61,663 nt of DNA from an uncultured Bacilli bacterium (GTDB lineage Bacteria > Bacillota_I > Bacilli_A > RF39 > UBA660), in the NCBI GenBank assembly GCA_944332205.1, contig CALVJN010000006.1, positions 1-61,663 on the forward strand. The letters are read 5' to 3'. Under the pieces are notes generated by a model. It searched no databases. It was given only the letters and a program-made list of their open reading frames with translations, and had not been told where the DNA came from. Shown here one piece after another: positions 8,739-17,375 of the stretch (positions are counted from its first letter, which is position 1; the number at the start of each line of letters is the position of its first letter). The position numbers and the translations under genes were made by a program.

Positions 8739-9598
8739 TTAAGACACAGTACTCTCTAACTTTTTATTATCATTTATATATTGATAATTAAGCTTATTAT
8801 CTTTACTAATAACATTCTCTCCAAGTTTTTCTTCTATATCTTTTCTCGTATTACTAGCAACTTCGCCCCCTGCTTTAGCAATCTTTCTGTTTTCATTTAG
8901 ACCATAAGGTTTATGTTTCTTAGCAAGCTCTCTAGTAGTAATTTCACCTATATCTGCAAGCAACACCTCAATATCACTCATATTATCCCTTAAAGACTCT
9001 TTTCTAAGTCCTTTAAATTCTTTATACTCTTTAGCGGTCATACCAGACTATTCTCTATATATATCGTTAGTAAGTATTGCATACTCATAACCTTCATTAA
9101 TACCACTTTCTTTCCATAAATCAGTTAATTTATTTCTATCTAATATTCCATTTAATCTAGCTTTAATCCATTTATCATCATAACCACGATTACGATAATA
9201 ATTAATTGCTCTTTTAATAGCAATCTCGGGATCAAAAACTTCATCAATTCTTTCTTTACCTAATCCTGCTAACCACATTTTAAAAGGTTCAGCTTTAGGA
9301 CTAGGAACTGACTCTATTAATCTTAAAATATCACTTGTTTTCATAGCATCTTTTAGTCTCATTTTTCCATCAGGTGCTAACATTTTGAACTGACTACAAT
9401 TTGTAGTCACTTCACTACCTTCTTTTTTTATCTAGTTTTTAATACTGACCAATACTTCCTAGCATCTTTTGGATTTGCCAAAGCATTTATTACATCAACA
9501 ACACTAAAATAATATTCCTTTTCTTTATTATTCCAAACACTTCTAATTTCCTTTCCTTCAAATAATTTGGTAATTGTTTCTAATTTATCTTGTTTCAT
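8739..9598 (-). pseudogene. BRO-family antirepressor, broken twice
   Basis: Homologue of the intact BRO protein of E3 (17376-18233). Start ATG 9598. The first 57 codons read normally, then a one-base deletion in an A-run (9423-9430) shifts the frame after KTR. The frame resumes to IYRE, where a Trp codon has become TAG (9048-9050), and continues to TAA at 8739-8741. The final codons overlap the left recombination arm of E2. BRO-N proteins occur in phages and mobile elements and usually act as DNA-binding regulators. The gene is inactive as it stands. Confidence 0.85.
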
Positions 9599-9628
9599 AT
9601 TTTTCTTCCTTTCTTTTTTACTAATTAT

Positions 9629-9690
9629 GCTAATCTCATTTTAAAAAGTTCAACTTTAAATCAAGAACAGATTCGATTATACTTAAAATT
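9629..9690 (-). pseudogene. remnant of a second BRO-family gene
   Basis: The minus strand reads approximately ILSIIESVLDLKVELFKMRLA, a degraded copy of the ILRLIESVPSPKAEPFKMWLA segment found in both BRO genes. It sits between the E2 BRO pseudogene and the recombinase, so E2 once had two such genes or a duplication. Confidence 0.6.
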
Positions 9691-9712
9691 TACTATCAAT
9701 TATTTTAATTTT

Positions 9713-9737
9713 AGTTGTCCGATTTTTTCGGACAGCT
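9713..9737. repeat. 10-bp inverted repeat, 5-bp loop
   Basis: AGTTGTCCGA and TCGGACAGCT flank TTTTT; the arms pair with one G-T wobble. It lies in the 300-bp gap (9599-9911) between the BRO pseudogene and the recombinase stop. On either strand it may act as a weak terminator or binding site. Apart from this and the BRO remnant, nothing else is evident in the gap. Confidence 0.5.
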
Positions 9738-9911
9738 GACTTTCTTCTAAAATAGTAATTGTTTCAGTTATAACTAGTTACAGCCAAGTTCCCTAGTATT
9801 TTCATATAACTAGTGAAAAACATTAACTAAATACAACTAAAAAACGCGACATCTATCACGTTTACTTTTTACCATCTCTATTAATATAATATACAGATAA
9901 ACTAATTTTTT

Positions 9912-11471
9912 TCACAAATTCCATTTAATTTTTATATTTCTAATATTATCTTTAACTTTACCTACATAAATCTTATCTATAAACTCATTAACAACAACTC
10001 TATTAAGACAATCTAGTTTTTTATATTTAGAAATTATTTTCTCATCAAAATCTTTAATATTCTCTTTATAAATGTTAATCTTTTTATTAACATCATTTAA
10101 CTGTTTAGAATATCTAGATCTATTATCTTCATAATTACTTATTAAAGCCTTAAATACCTGGGTAGAAATAACTTTATTTACCTTATCTTCATAAAGACTT
10201 TGTAAATAGTTTTTAGACTCATCTATTTTTCTATTAATATTAACTAACTCACTTTCTAAAGACTCTATCTTTTCTTTATACACTTCATTGTATTTTTTAT
10301 TTACTTTATCTTTTAATAACTCCTCATCATAAAATTTATCTATAAGTTTATTAATTAACTCAAGAACAATATTTTCTAACAAATCATATCTAATAGAAGA
10401 CTTATTAGAACAGATAACATTATTAGAGCATACTAAATAATCATGCCTTGAAGAATTTTTCTTTCTTAAATAATGCTCACAACATAAACAAAAAATTTTA
10501 CCAGAAAACAGATGAACAGTATTACTGCTTCTAGGTTTAGTTCTATTTTTCATCTCCTTTTGTACTTTATAAAAGATATCTTTGTCAATAATCGCTTCAT
10601 GAGTATCCTCATAACTTATCCATAGACTTTTATCTTTATTAATAATTTTATGATTCTTATAACTAACAGTAGTCCTTTTACCCTGTACAAGCTTACCTAA
10701 ATAGATTTCATTTTTAAGAATCGTCTTAATAGCATTACTATTCCACTTAATTTCATCTCTTTTTTTATTACTAACAACATTTAATTTAATTCCCTGTCTA
10801 TACTTGTGAAGTGATGGACTAGGTATATTTTTATCATTTAAGTATTTTGCAATAGCAGAGTAACCATAGCCCTTTAAATAAAGATTAAAGATATCTTTAA
10901 CAACTAAACTTGCCACTTTATCAACAACTAATTTATTATTATCACTACTATCTACCAAATAACCAAAAGGTGCGAAAGGGGAGATAAACTCACCTTGTTT
11001 CATCTTAGAATTAAAAGCACTTCTAATGTTGTTAGATACATCCTCTAAATACCATTCATTAACAAGACCATTAATCTGTCTAGACTTCTTATTACCAGGA
11101 TTTTCTGTATCAGCATTATCAGATAAACTAATAAATCTAACATTCCACTCTTTAAACTTATTATTAATATATCTTTCTACAATCTCCATATCCCTTGAAA
11201 ACCTAGATTGACTCTTACACAAAACAATATCAATCTTACCATTTTCACAGTCTTTAATTAGTCTCTCAAACTCTGGTCTAAAAGTACCTGCCCCAGATAA
11301 ATCTTCATCACAGTATTCACCCACTAATTTATAACTAGGATTATTATTAACAACCTCCATTAACATATGTCTTTGATTCTTAATGGATTCACTATCGTCT
11401 GTTCTATTCAATTTATCTTTATCTTCAATAGAAAGTCTTAAATAAATTGCAACTCTAAAGATCTCTTTCAT
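9912..11471 (-). CDS. E2 large serine recombinase
   Basis: A 519-aa integrase that should integrate and excise E2. Resolvase domain about 5-155 with catalytic Ser14 in YLRLS, then GEYCDEDLSGAGTFRPEFERL and LCKSQSRFSRDMEIVERY, typical of TnpX/TndX-like enzymes. The recombinase domain is about 170-290 and the zinc ribbon is CLCC...CSNNVIC (about 330-360). A long coiled coil (380-480) and a C-terminal DKIYV motif follow. It is intact and closely similar to the frameshifted recombinase of E3. ATGA overlaps the stop of the small upstream gene, so the two are translationally coupled. It could act on both tandem elements, since they share a core. Confidence 0.92.
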   Translation of the reverse strand: MKEIFRVAIYLRLSIEDKDKLNRTDDSESIKNQRHMLMEVVNNNPSYKLVGEYCDEDLSGAGTFRPEFERLIKDCENGKIDIVLCKSQSRFSRDMEIVERYINNKFKEWNVRFISLSDNADTENPGNKKSRQINGLVNEWYLEDVSNNIRSAFNSKMKQGEFISPFAPFGYLVDSSDNNKLVVDKVASLVVKDIFNLYLKGYGYSAIAKYLNDKNIPSPSLHKYRQGIKLNVVSNKKRDEIKWNSNAIKTILKNEIYLGKLVQGKRTTVSYKNHKIINKDKSLWISYEDTHEAIIDKDIFYKVQKEMKNRTKPRSSNTVHLFSGKIFCLCCEHYLRKKNSSRHDYLVCSNNVICSNKSSIRYDLLENIVLELINKLIDKFYDEELLKDKVNKKYNEVYKEKIESLESELVNINRKIDESKNYLQSLYEDKVNKVISTQVFKALISNYEDNRSRYSKQLNDVNKKINIYKENIKDFDEKIISKYKKLDCLNRVVVNEFIDKIYVGKVKDNIRNIKIKWNL

Positions 11472-11587
11472 TCTAAATTCATCTCAAGAGCAGTAATAAT
11501 TCTATATAATTTATCATTAATTATTTTTTTTAACTCATCATCACTAATAGATTTATCATATTCACATAAAACATTATAAGAACACAT
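11470..11587 (-). CDS. 39-aa accessory protein upstream of the E2 recombinase
   Basis: A small acidic helical protein (SDDELKKIINDKLYRIITALE in its second half). It starts at ATG 11587 after GAGGAGTG and ends in TGA overlapping the recombinase ATG. A homologous frame precedes the E3 recombinase (20062-20193), sharing YNV..EY and LK.IIN.KL..I. The conserved position suggests a recombination-directionality or translational-coupling role, which is inference only. Confidence 0.7.
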
Positions 11588-11590
11588 AAA

Positions 11591-11632
11591 AAATCACTCC
11601 TCATTAATCTATATTAATAAAAGAAGTGATTT
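11591..11632 (-). promoter_or_regulatory. hairpin sequestering the ribosome binding site
   Basis: On the minus-strand transcript AAATCACTTCTT (from 11632) can pair over 12 positions (two G-U) with GAGGAGTGATTT (to 11591), which contains the Shine-Dalgarno sequence of the 39-aa gene. Read-through from the Sua5-like gene would fold it shut; it also resembles a terminator because T residues follow. A weaker version with a 6-bp AATCAC/GTGATT stem lies at the same place in E3 (about 20197-20240). Confidence 0.55.
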
Positions 11633-11655
11633 AATACTTAAGAAATTAATAAATA

Positions 11656-12253
11656 TTATCTTTTAAGAGCTTTCATAATTTCTTCTTCTTTAATAGGTCT
11701 TTGTCTTTGAATCTTTATATCAAATCGTACTAGTTTCTCCAAAAGATAAATCACCCATAACCATACCATCAAGAGTAGGGCATTCTTTCTCTATTTCATC
11801 CAAACTTCTACATACATCCTTACCAGATTTATTGGCACTACTTAAAAATAAAGGACTACCAACTTTTTTAATTAATTCTTTTAAAAATGGAGTAGGAGCC
11901 ATCCTAATAGCAAGTTCATCTGTTTCTCTTGTCCCTGCATTATTGATATATGAAAGTACATCAGGTCTTTTATTTAAAACTAAAGTAATAGGACCAGGCA
12001 TAAAAGCTTTGATTAACTTAAGAGCTTTCTCATCGATAATGGCAATATTTTTAATTTGGTCTATATCACTACACATAACAGGAAAAGACTTAGTAGAAGG
12101 ACGATTTTTAACACTAACTAATTTAAGATAAGCTTTACTTGAATTAATCCTAGCACATATTCCATAAACAGTATCAGTAGGTACACTAATAACACCATCA
12201 CTTTTAAGAACAGTTACAACTTCTTCTATTTAACTTTGTTTATATCTTTTCAT
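11656..12253 (-). pseudogene. Sua5/YrdC-like threonylcarbamoyl-AMP synthase, broken
   Basis: The family makes threonylcarbamoyl-AMP for tRNA t6A modification. Core motifs are present: VPTDTVYGIC, KNRPSTKSFPVM (K.RP..KP-like), PGPITLVL, RMAPTPF and SANKSGK. ATG 12253 with AGAGGTG upstream opens only seven codons before TAA (12230-12232). Near the end the frame shifts at about 11722 after GETSTI; the other frame then continues DIKIQRQRPIKEEEIMKALKR to TAA 11656-11658. Two lesions in a gene that should be essential show this is a decaying extra copy carried by E2, not the genomic sua5. Confidence 0.8.
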
Positions 12254-12335
12254 TAACTACACCTCTGTTTAGAAAATTTTATCACTGATTAAAAAGTCTT
12301 GCAAAAAATATCACATTAAATAAAACTAAAGCATC

Positions 12336-12393
12336 TTGACAATTGAACACTTACTCAACTATAATGAAGATAGTTGAGTAAATATTCAACTAT
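12336..12393 (+). promoter_or_regulatory. metal-regulated promoter and ArsR-type operator
   Basis: Consensus -35 TTGACA (12336-12341) and -10 TATAAT (12360-12365), 18 bp apart. A perfect 12-bp inverted repeat with 7-bp spacer (12351-12381, half-site TTACTCAACTAT) covers the -10, and a third half-site follows at 12382-12393. This is where the repressor encoded next should bind, blocking its own operon until metal is bound. Confidence 0.85.
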
Positions 12394-12422
12394 AACATAT
12401 AATATTAATAGGAAGTGATGAT

Positions 12423-12785
12423 ATGTCTAGAAACGAATTTTCATGTGATTGTAATATTATTCATAAGGAAGCAGTAGATAAAGTCTTAAATAAAATGCCT
12501 TCAGAAAATACTTTTAATCATCTAGCAGACTTATTTAAACTAATAGGTGATACAACAAGATGTAGAATCCTTTTTGCACTTGATCAAGACGAAATGTGTG
12601 TCTGTGACTTAGCCAATGTTTTAAATATGACTAAATCAAGTGTTTCCCATCAATTAGCAGCCCTAAGAAGAAGTGGTGTAGTTAAATGTCGAAGAAGTGG
12701 TAAAGAAGTATATTACACTCTAGATGATGACCATATTGTTAAACTATTTGAGATAGGACTAGAACATATTAATCATAAAGGATAG
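12423..12785 (+). CDS. ArsR/SmtB-family metal-sensing repressor (CadC-like)
   Basis: A 120-aa winged-helix repressor. The N-terminus is Cys-rich (CDCN), helix 3 has MCVCDLA matching the ELCVC site of CadC/ArsR, and the recognition helix includes KSSVSHQLAALRRSGVV. The C-terminal helix has DDDHIVKLFEIGLEHI, like the alpha-5 zinc site (D.H...H). It probably senses Cd, Zn or Pb and releases the palindromic operator immediately upstream. GGAAGTGATG precedes the ATG. First gene of a four-gene operon with only 2-15 bp between members. Confidence 0.9.
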   Translation: MSRNEFSCDCNIIHKEAVDKVLNKMPSENTFNHLADLFKLIGDTTRCRILFALDQDEMCVCDLANVLNMTKSSVSHQLAALRRSGVVKCRRSGKEVYYTLDDDHIVKLFEIGLEHINHKG

Positions 12786-12800
12786 AAAGAAGGAAATAAT

Positions 12801-13025
12801 ATGAAAGATTATAAATATAAAATAGAAGGATTAGATTGTGCAAATTGTGCCAATCTTTTAGAGGAGTCTTTAAGAAAAGTAGATTTAATAGAAAATGTCT
12901 CTATTAGTTTTATGATGGAAAGATTAACTTTTAGTTGTAATGAAGATAATATAAACGATGCCCTAAAACAAATTAAGAAAGTAATAAGAAGAGAAGAACC
13001 AGATGTAAGTATCAAGGAGGTTTAA
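12801..13025 (+). CDS. HMA-domain metal-binding protein
   Basis: A 74-aa stand-alone heavy-metal-associated domain with metal site GLDCANCA (Cys14, Cys17). Two bases separate it from the following P-type ATPase, which lacks the N-terminal metal-binding domain usual for CadA. The two look like a CadA split into separate genes, with this one acting as the metal chaperone or regulatory domain. AGGAAATAAT-type spacing precedes the ATG. Intact. Confidence 0.85.
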   Translation: MKDYKYKIEGLDCANCANLLEESLRKVDLIENVSISFMMERLTFSCNEDNINDALKQIKKVIRREEPDVSIKEV

Positions 13026-13027
13026 TA

Positions 13028-14881
13028 ATGACAAAAAAGATTAAGAAGAAATTAATTAGAATAATAATATCTTTTATCTTATTAGTAATAGCATTTATCC
13101 TTAAACTAGATAATGTTATCATTAATGACATCTTATTTATTATTTCCTACCTAATAGTAGGTTATGATATCATCTTAAAAGCCTTAAGAAATATCACAAG
13201 AGGAAAAGTCTTTGATGAAAACTTTTTAATGACTATCGCAACCATAGGAGCCTTTTTTATAGGAGAATTTCCTGAAGCAGTAGCAGTTATGCTTTTCTAT
13301 CAAGTTGGAGAACTATTCCAAAGTTATGCTGTTGATAAATCAAGAAAGTCTGTCGCTTCTTTAATGGATATAAGACAAGATTATGCCAACGTTTATCGTA
13401 ATGAAGAAATTAATAAAGTTAATCCAAATGATGTTAATATCGGAGAAATTATCTTAATAAAGCCAGGAGAAAAAATACCATTAGATGGTATAGTAGTAGA
13501 AGGTAACTCTCTTCTTAATACTCTTGCTCTTACAGGAGAATCTATGCCAAAGAGTGTAACTAAGGGTGATGAAGTATTAAGTGGTTGTATTAATAATGAA
13601 GGAATACTAAAAGTTAAAGTAACTAAAAAGTTTGGAAAATCTACTGTTAGTAAAATCTTAGACTTAGTAGAAAATGCTAGTAGTAGAAAATCTAAATCAG
13701 AAAACTTTATCAGTAAATTTGCTAAATACTACACTCCTATAGTCGTAATAATCGCTATACTTCTAGCCTTAATACCACCATTATTAACAGATACTAACTT
13801 TAAGACTTGGCTTTATAGAGCCTTATCATTCTTAGTTGTTTCATGTCCTTGTGCCTTAGTAATATCAATACCTCTAAGTTTCTTTGCAGGAATAGGTGCA
13901 TCATCTAGAATAGGAGTCTTAGTAAAGGGTAGTAATTATCTAGAAGCCCTTGCCAACACGGAAATAGTTGTATGTGATAAAACAGGAACTCTAACCGAAG
14001 GTATCTTTGAAGTTCAAAAAGTTAATCCTATAGGATATTCTAAAGAAGATTTATTAAGATATACAAGTTATGCCGAAAGCTATTCTAATCATCCAATTGC
14101 CTTATCTATTAAAGAAGCTTATGGTAAAAATATAAATGAAAAACTAGTTACGAAAACAAAAGAACTTAAAGGCAAAGGGATAATCGCTAAAGTAGAGTCT
14201 AAAGAAGTTCTAGTAGGTAATGAAAAGTTAATGATAGAGTATAATATTGACTATATTAAGAGTAATGATATTGGAACAGTCATTTATATTGCTATTGATA
14301 AAACTTTCGCTGGTACTATTATAATCTCTGATAAGATAAAAGAAGATGCTTATAAAGCAGTTAAAGAATTTAGAGAAAATAATGTTAAGAAAATAGTAAT
14401 GTTAACAGGAGATAGAGAAGAAATTAGTAAAAATGTCTCAGAAGAATTAAAGTTAGATAATTATTATGCCGAACTACTTCCTCAAGATAAAGTTAAAAAA
14501 TTAGAGACTTTAATGCAAGAAAAAAGTATTGATGGTAAACTAGTATTTATAGGAGATGGTATTAATGATGCTCCTGTTCTAGCCTTATCTGATATAGGTG
14601 TTGCAATGGGAGGACTTGGAAGTGATGCAGCGATAGAAGCAGCAGATATCGTAATTATGACAGATGAACCATCTAAACTTGCAAATGCTATTAAAATAAG
14701 TAAAAAGACAATGCAAATAGTAAAAGAGAACATTGTATTCGCTATCACAGTTAAAATACTTGTATTATTACTAAGTGCCCTAGGAGCAACAACACTGTGG
14801 TGTGCAGTCTTTGCCGATGTTGGTGTCTCTGTTATCGCTATCATTAATGCTTTAAGAATACTAAGAGTAAAAGAGGATTAA
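13028..14881 (+). CDS. cadA: Cd/Zn/Pb-type P1B ATPase (CadA/ZntA-like)
   Basis: A 617-aa metal-exporting ATPase. Transmembrane metal site SCPCAL (about 272), phosphorylation motif DKTGTLT (about 317), HP motif SNHPIA, actuator TGES, and GDGINDAP (about 509). The CPC site with a CadC-like regulator upstream favours divalent soft metals. It has no N-terminal HMA domain of its own; that is encoded just upstream. AAGGAGG lies before the ATG. Cargo of E2; codon use is like its neighbours. Confidence 0.9.
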   Translation: MTKKIKKKLIRIIISFILLVIAFILKLDNVIINDILFIISYLIVGYDIILKALRNITRGKVFDENFLMTIATIGAFFIGEFPEAVAVMLFYQVGELFQSYAVDKSRKSVASLMDIRQDYANVYRNEEINKVNPNDVNIGEIILIKPGEKIPLDGIVVEGNSLLNTLALTGESMPKSVTKGDEVLSGCINNEGILKVKVTKKFGKSTVSKILDLVENASSRKSKSENFISKFAKYYTPIVVIIAILLALIPPLLTDTNFKTWLYRALSFLVVSCPCALVISIPLSFFAGIGASSRIGVLVKGSNYLEALANTEIVVCDKTGTLTEGIFEVQKVNPIGYSKEDLLRYTSYAESYSNHPIALSIKEAYGKNINEKLVTKTKELKGKGIIAKVESKEVLVGNEKLMIEYNIDYIKSNDIGTVIYIAIDKTFAGTIIISDKIKEDAYKAVKEFRENNVKKIVMLTGDREEISKNVSEELKLDNYYAELLPQDKVKKLETLMQEKSIDGKLVFIGDGINDAPVLALSDIGVAMGGLGSDAAIEAADIVIMTDEPSKLANAIKISKKTMQIVKENIVFAITVKILVLLLSALGATTLWCAVFADVGVSVIAIINALRILRVKED

Positions 14882-14883
14882 TT

Positions 14884-17064
14884 ATGAAAAAAATAGTTTT
14901 AAAAATAGATGGAATGACTTGTAGTGCCTGTTCATCAGGACTAGAAAAATATCTTAATAAACAAGAAGGAATTACTAGTGCAACTGTTAATCTAGTCTTA
15001 TCTATCGCTACTATTACCTATCAAAATATAACAGTTAAAGATATAGAAAGATTTATTAAAGAAGCAGGCTTTACTAGTTTAGGAGAGTTCAAAGGAATAG
15101 AAGATAAAGTTACTAACAAGACTGATAAGATAAAACTAATAGTCTTAGGTTTACTTATTATCTTTGTAATGTATATATCTATGGGCGATATGTTAAACTT
15201 ACCAAGTATCCCTTATTTTAACCATAATCATCCACTTATTTTATCCACAACTCTGTTGATAATTACTTTAGTATATTTAATCTATGGATTAGACATTATT
15301 AAAAGTGGTATAAAGAATTTACTTCATAAAATGCCTAATATGGATACTTTAGTAATGTTTAGTGTCATCTTCAGTTTTCTCTATAGTCTTTATAGTTATA
15401 TAAATATATTAAAAGGAAATAATGCTTTACTTCATAATCTATATTTTGAATCTACTTGTATGGTCATCTACTTTATTAAACTAGGTCGTATTATTGAAGA
15501 CTCTAGTAAAGATAAAACTAAAGATGCTATTAGAAAACTAGTCCAAATAACTCCAAGTTATGCTATAGTTAAAAAGAATGATAAAGAGTTAAAAGTAACT
15601 ATCGATGAAGTAGAAGTAGGAGATACTCTAATTTGTAAAGCAGGAGAAAAAATTGCTGTTGATGGTACTGTTACTAAAGGGAAAACCTATGTTAATGAAA
15701 GCTTTATCACTGGAGAAAGTACCCCAGTCTTAAAAGAAAAAGGTTCTAATGTAATCGCTGGTTCTATTAGTTATGACGGACTTATTGAATATACTGCCAA
15801 GAAAATAGGAAGAGACTCTACTATCTCAGAAATAGTAAAACTAGTAGTAGAATCCACTAATACTAAAACTAAAATACAACGTCTTGCTGACAAAGTAAGT
15901 GGTATCTTTGTTCCAGTTATCTTATTAATCGCTTTTCTAACATTTATAATTGGGCTACCTATAGGACTACCTCTAGAAGAATCTCTAATTCATATGGTAA
16001 CAGTCTTAGTAGTCGCCTGTCCTTGTGCCTTAGGACTTGCCGTACCACTTGTTGTAGTTGTAAGTAATGGACTTTGTGCAAAGAAAGGTTTGTTCTTAAG
16101 AAATAGTGAAGTCTTAGAGAAAGCGAAAGATATTGATACTATTGTCTTTGATAAAACAGGAACTCTTACAAATGGAATTTTAAATATCTATAAGACATAT
16201 AATTATTCTAATTATAAAGATAATGATTTAATTAATATTGTATCTAATATAGAAAAGAGTTCTTCTCATCCAATAAGTACTGCCTTTAAAGTTAAAAAGA
16301 AATTAGTTGTAACTGATTTTAAAACAATAAACGGTAAAGGAATAAAAGCAAGTGTTAATAACAAAGTTTATTATTTAGGAAATAACACTTTATTAAAAGA
16401 TTTAAAAATAAAAGAAAGTCATAAAGAAGACTATAATAATTTAATAAATAATGGTTGTAGTATTATCTATGTAATAGAAGAAGGTATTGTTATTGGTCTA
16501 ATAGGGGTTAAAGATATAGTTAGATCTAATATAAAAGATGTTATAACTAAATTTAAAGATAAAACAATAGAAGTAATTATGTTAACAGGAGATAATGAAG
16601 TAACTGCAGAAATAATTGCAGAAGAGTTAGGTATAACTAAAGTAATATCTAATGTCTTACCAAAGAAAAAAGCCTCTGTTATTAAAGACCTAGTCTCTAA
16701 AGGTAAAAAAGTAATAATGGTAGGAGATGGAATAAATGATGCTCCTGCTCTAGTAAATGCAACTATTGGAATAAGTGTTAATAATGGAACAGATGTTGCT
16801 ATGGATTCAGCCGATGTAATCCTTATGAATAACGATATTTCTAATATTTTAGACCTTATTAAAATAAGTAAAAAAGCTTATCTTATTATTAAAGAAAACT
16901 TATTCTGGGCTTTCTTCTATAATTTACTTATGATACCTATCGCTGTTGGTTTATTAGAAAACTATGGAATAAGTATGAGCCCTATGTTTGCAAGTATTGC
17001 TATGACCATAAGTAGTCTTACAGTGGTTATCAATTCTTTAAGATTAAATAAGATGAAAATATAG
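14884..17064 (+). CDS. copA: Cu+-type P1B ATPase (CopA-like)
   Basis: A 726-aa copper-exporting-type ATPase. One N-terminal HMA domain with GMTCSACS (Cys13, Cys16), TGES actuator loop, ACPCALGLAVP (about 380), DKTGTLTNG (about 422), SSHPIS and GDGINDAPAL (about 614). The last helix includes the MSPMFASIAMTISSLTVV stretch typical of CopA (M and S..S ligands). Two bases separate it from the preceding ATPase, so it shares the ArsR-controlled transcript; whether that repressor senses Cu is unclear. A terminator and the right arm of E2 follow directly. Confidence 0.9.
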   Translation: MKKIVLKIDGMTCSACSSGLEKYLNKQEGITSATVNLVLSIATITYQNITVKDIERFIKEAGFTSLGEFKGIEDKVTNKTDKIKLIVLGLLIIFVMYISMGDMLNLPSIPYFNHNHPLILSTTLLIITLVYLIYGLDIIKSGIKNLLHKMPNMDTLVMFSVIFSFLYSLYSYINILKGNNALLHNLYFESTCMVIYFIKLGRIIEDSSKDKTKDAIRKLVQITPSYAIVKKNDKELKVTIDEVEVGDTLICKAGEKIAVDGTVTKGKTYVNESFITGESTPVLKEKGSNVIAGSISYDGLIEYTAKKIGRDSTISEIVKLVVESTNTKTKIQRLADKVSGIFVPVILLIAFLTFIIGLPIGLPLEESLIHMVTVLVVACPCALGLAVPLVVVVSNGLCAKKGLFLRNSEVLEKAKDIDTIVFDKTGTLTNGILNIYKTYNYSNYKDNDLINIVSNIEKSSSHPISTAFKVKKKLVVTDFKTINGKGIKASVNNKVYYLGNNTLLKDLKIKESHKEDYNNLINNGCSIIYVIEEGIVIGLIGVKDIVRSNIKDVITKFKDKTIEVIMLTGDNEVTAEIIAEELGITKVISNVLPKKKASVIKDLVSKGKKVIMVGDGINDAPALVNATIGISVNNGTDVAMDSADVILMNNDISNILDLIKISKKAYLIIKENLFWAFFYNLLMIPIAVGLLENYGISMSPMFASIAMTISSLTVVINSLRLNKMKI

Positions 17065-17066
17065 TA

Positions 17067-17094
17067 AAGAATCAATATAACGTTGATTCTTTTT
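17067..17094 (+). terminator. terminator of the E2 metal operon
   Basis: AAAGAATCAA pairs with TTGATTCTTT around a 7-base loop, then a T-run. It ends immediately before the right recombination arm (17096-17105). Confidence 0.85.
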
Positions 17095-17115
17095 CGTGTC
17101 TTAACAGCACTCAAC

Positions 17116-17125
17116 CAACTCTTTG
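17116..17125. repeat. shared att core between E2 and E3
   Basis: Third copy of CAACTCTTTG. On its left, 10 bp away, is the E2 right arm GTGTCTTAAC; on its right, 6 bp away, is the E3 left arm ATAAAGACAC (17132-17141). It is the junction of two elements in tandem. Confidence 0.9.
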
Positions 17126-17375
17126 AATGTTATAAAGACACTTTCGCATAAAACCCTTATTTTATAAGGAATTCTTGTGTCCTGATTCAAACTATAATTG
17201 TAACTTTATAGTTGCGTTTAAAGTTAGATTTTAACTTTTAAGTTTAATTAATTTTTTTATTATTGTTAGAAACGCTTATTTTATGTGGGTTTTTAGTGTG
17301 TGTTCTAATGCAAACACTATTTTTACCGTTTTTATTGTTGGGTTTATGATTATTATGAATTTTTAATGTTTCATT

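Larger units (their letters stand above)
8732..17125. mobile_element. Element E2, metal-resistance serine-recombinase element
   Basis: 8.4 kb between two copies of CAACTCTTTG. The outermost arms are inverted repeats: GTTAAGACAC at 8738-8747 (6 bp from the left core) and GTGTCTTAAC at 17096-17105 (10 bp from the right core). It carries a broken BRO antirepressor, a serine recombinase with a 39-codon gene ahead of it, a broken Sua5-like gene, and an operon of ArsR repressor, HMA protein and two metal P-type ATPases. It is followed head-to-tail by E3 on the same core. Confidence 0.9.

Noticed and set aside
11832-12131. Plus-strand frame of 99 codons
   Set aside because: Antisense shadow of the Sua5-like pseudogene.
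17176-17187. GTGTCCTGATT shared with the ABC ATPase fragment near 8708
   Set aside because: Only 11 bases, not at an element end and without matching neighbours; probably chance.
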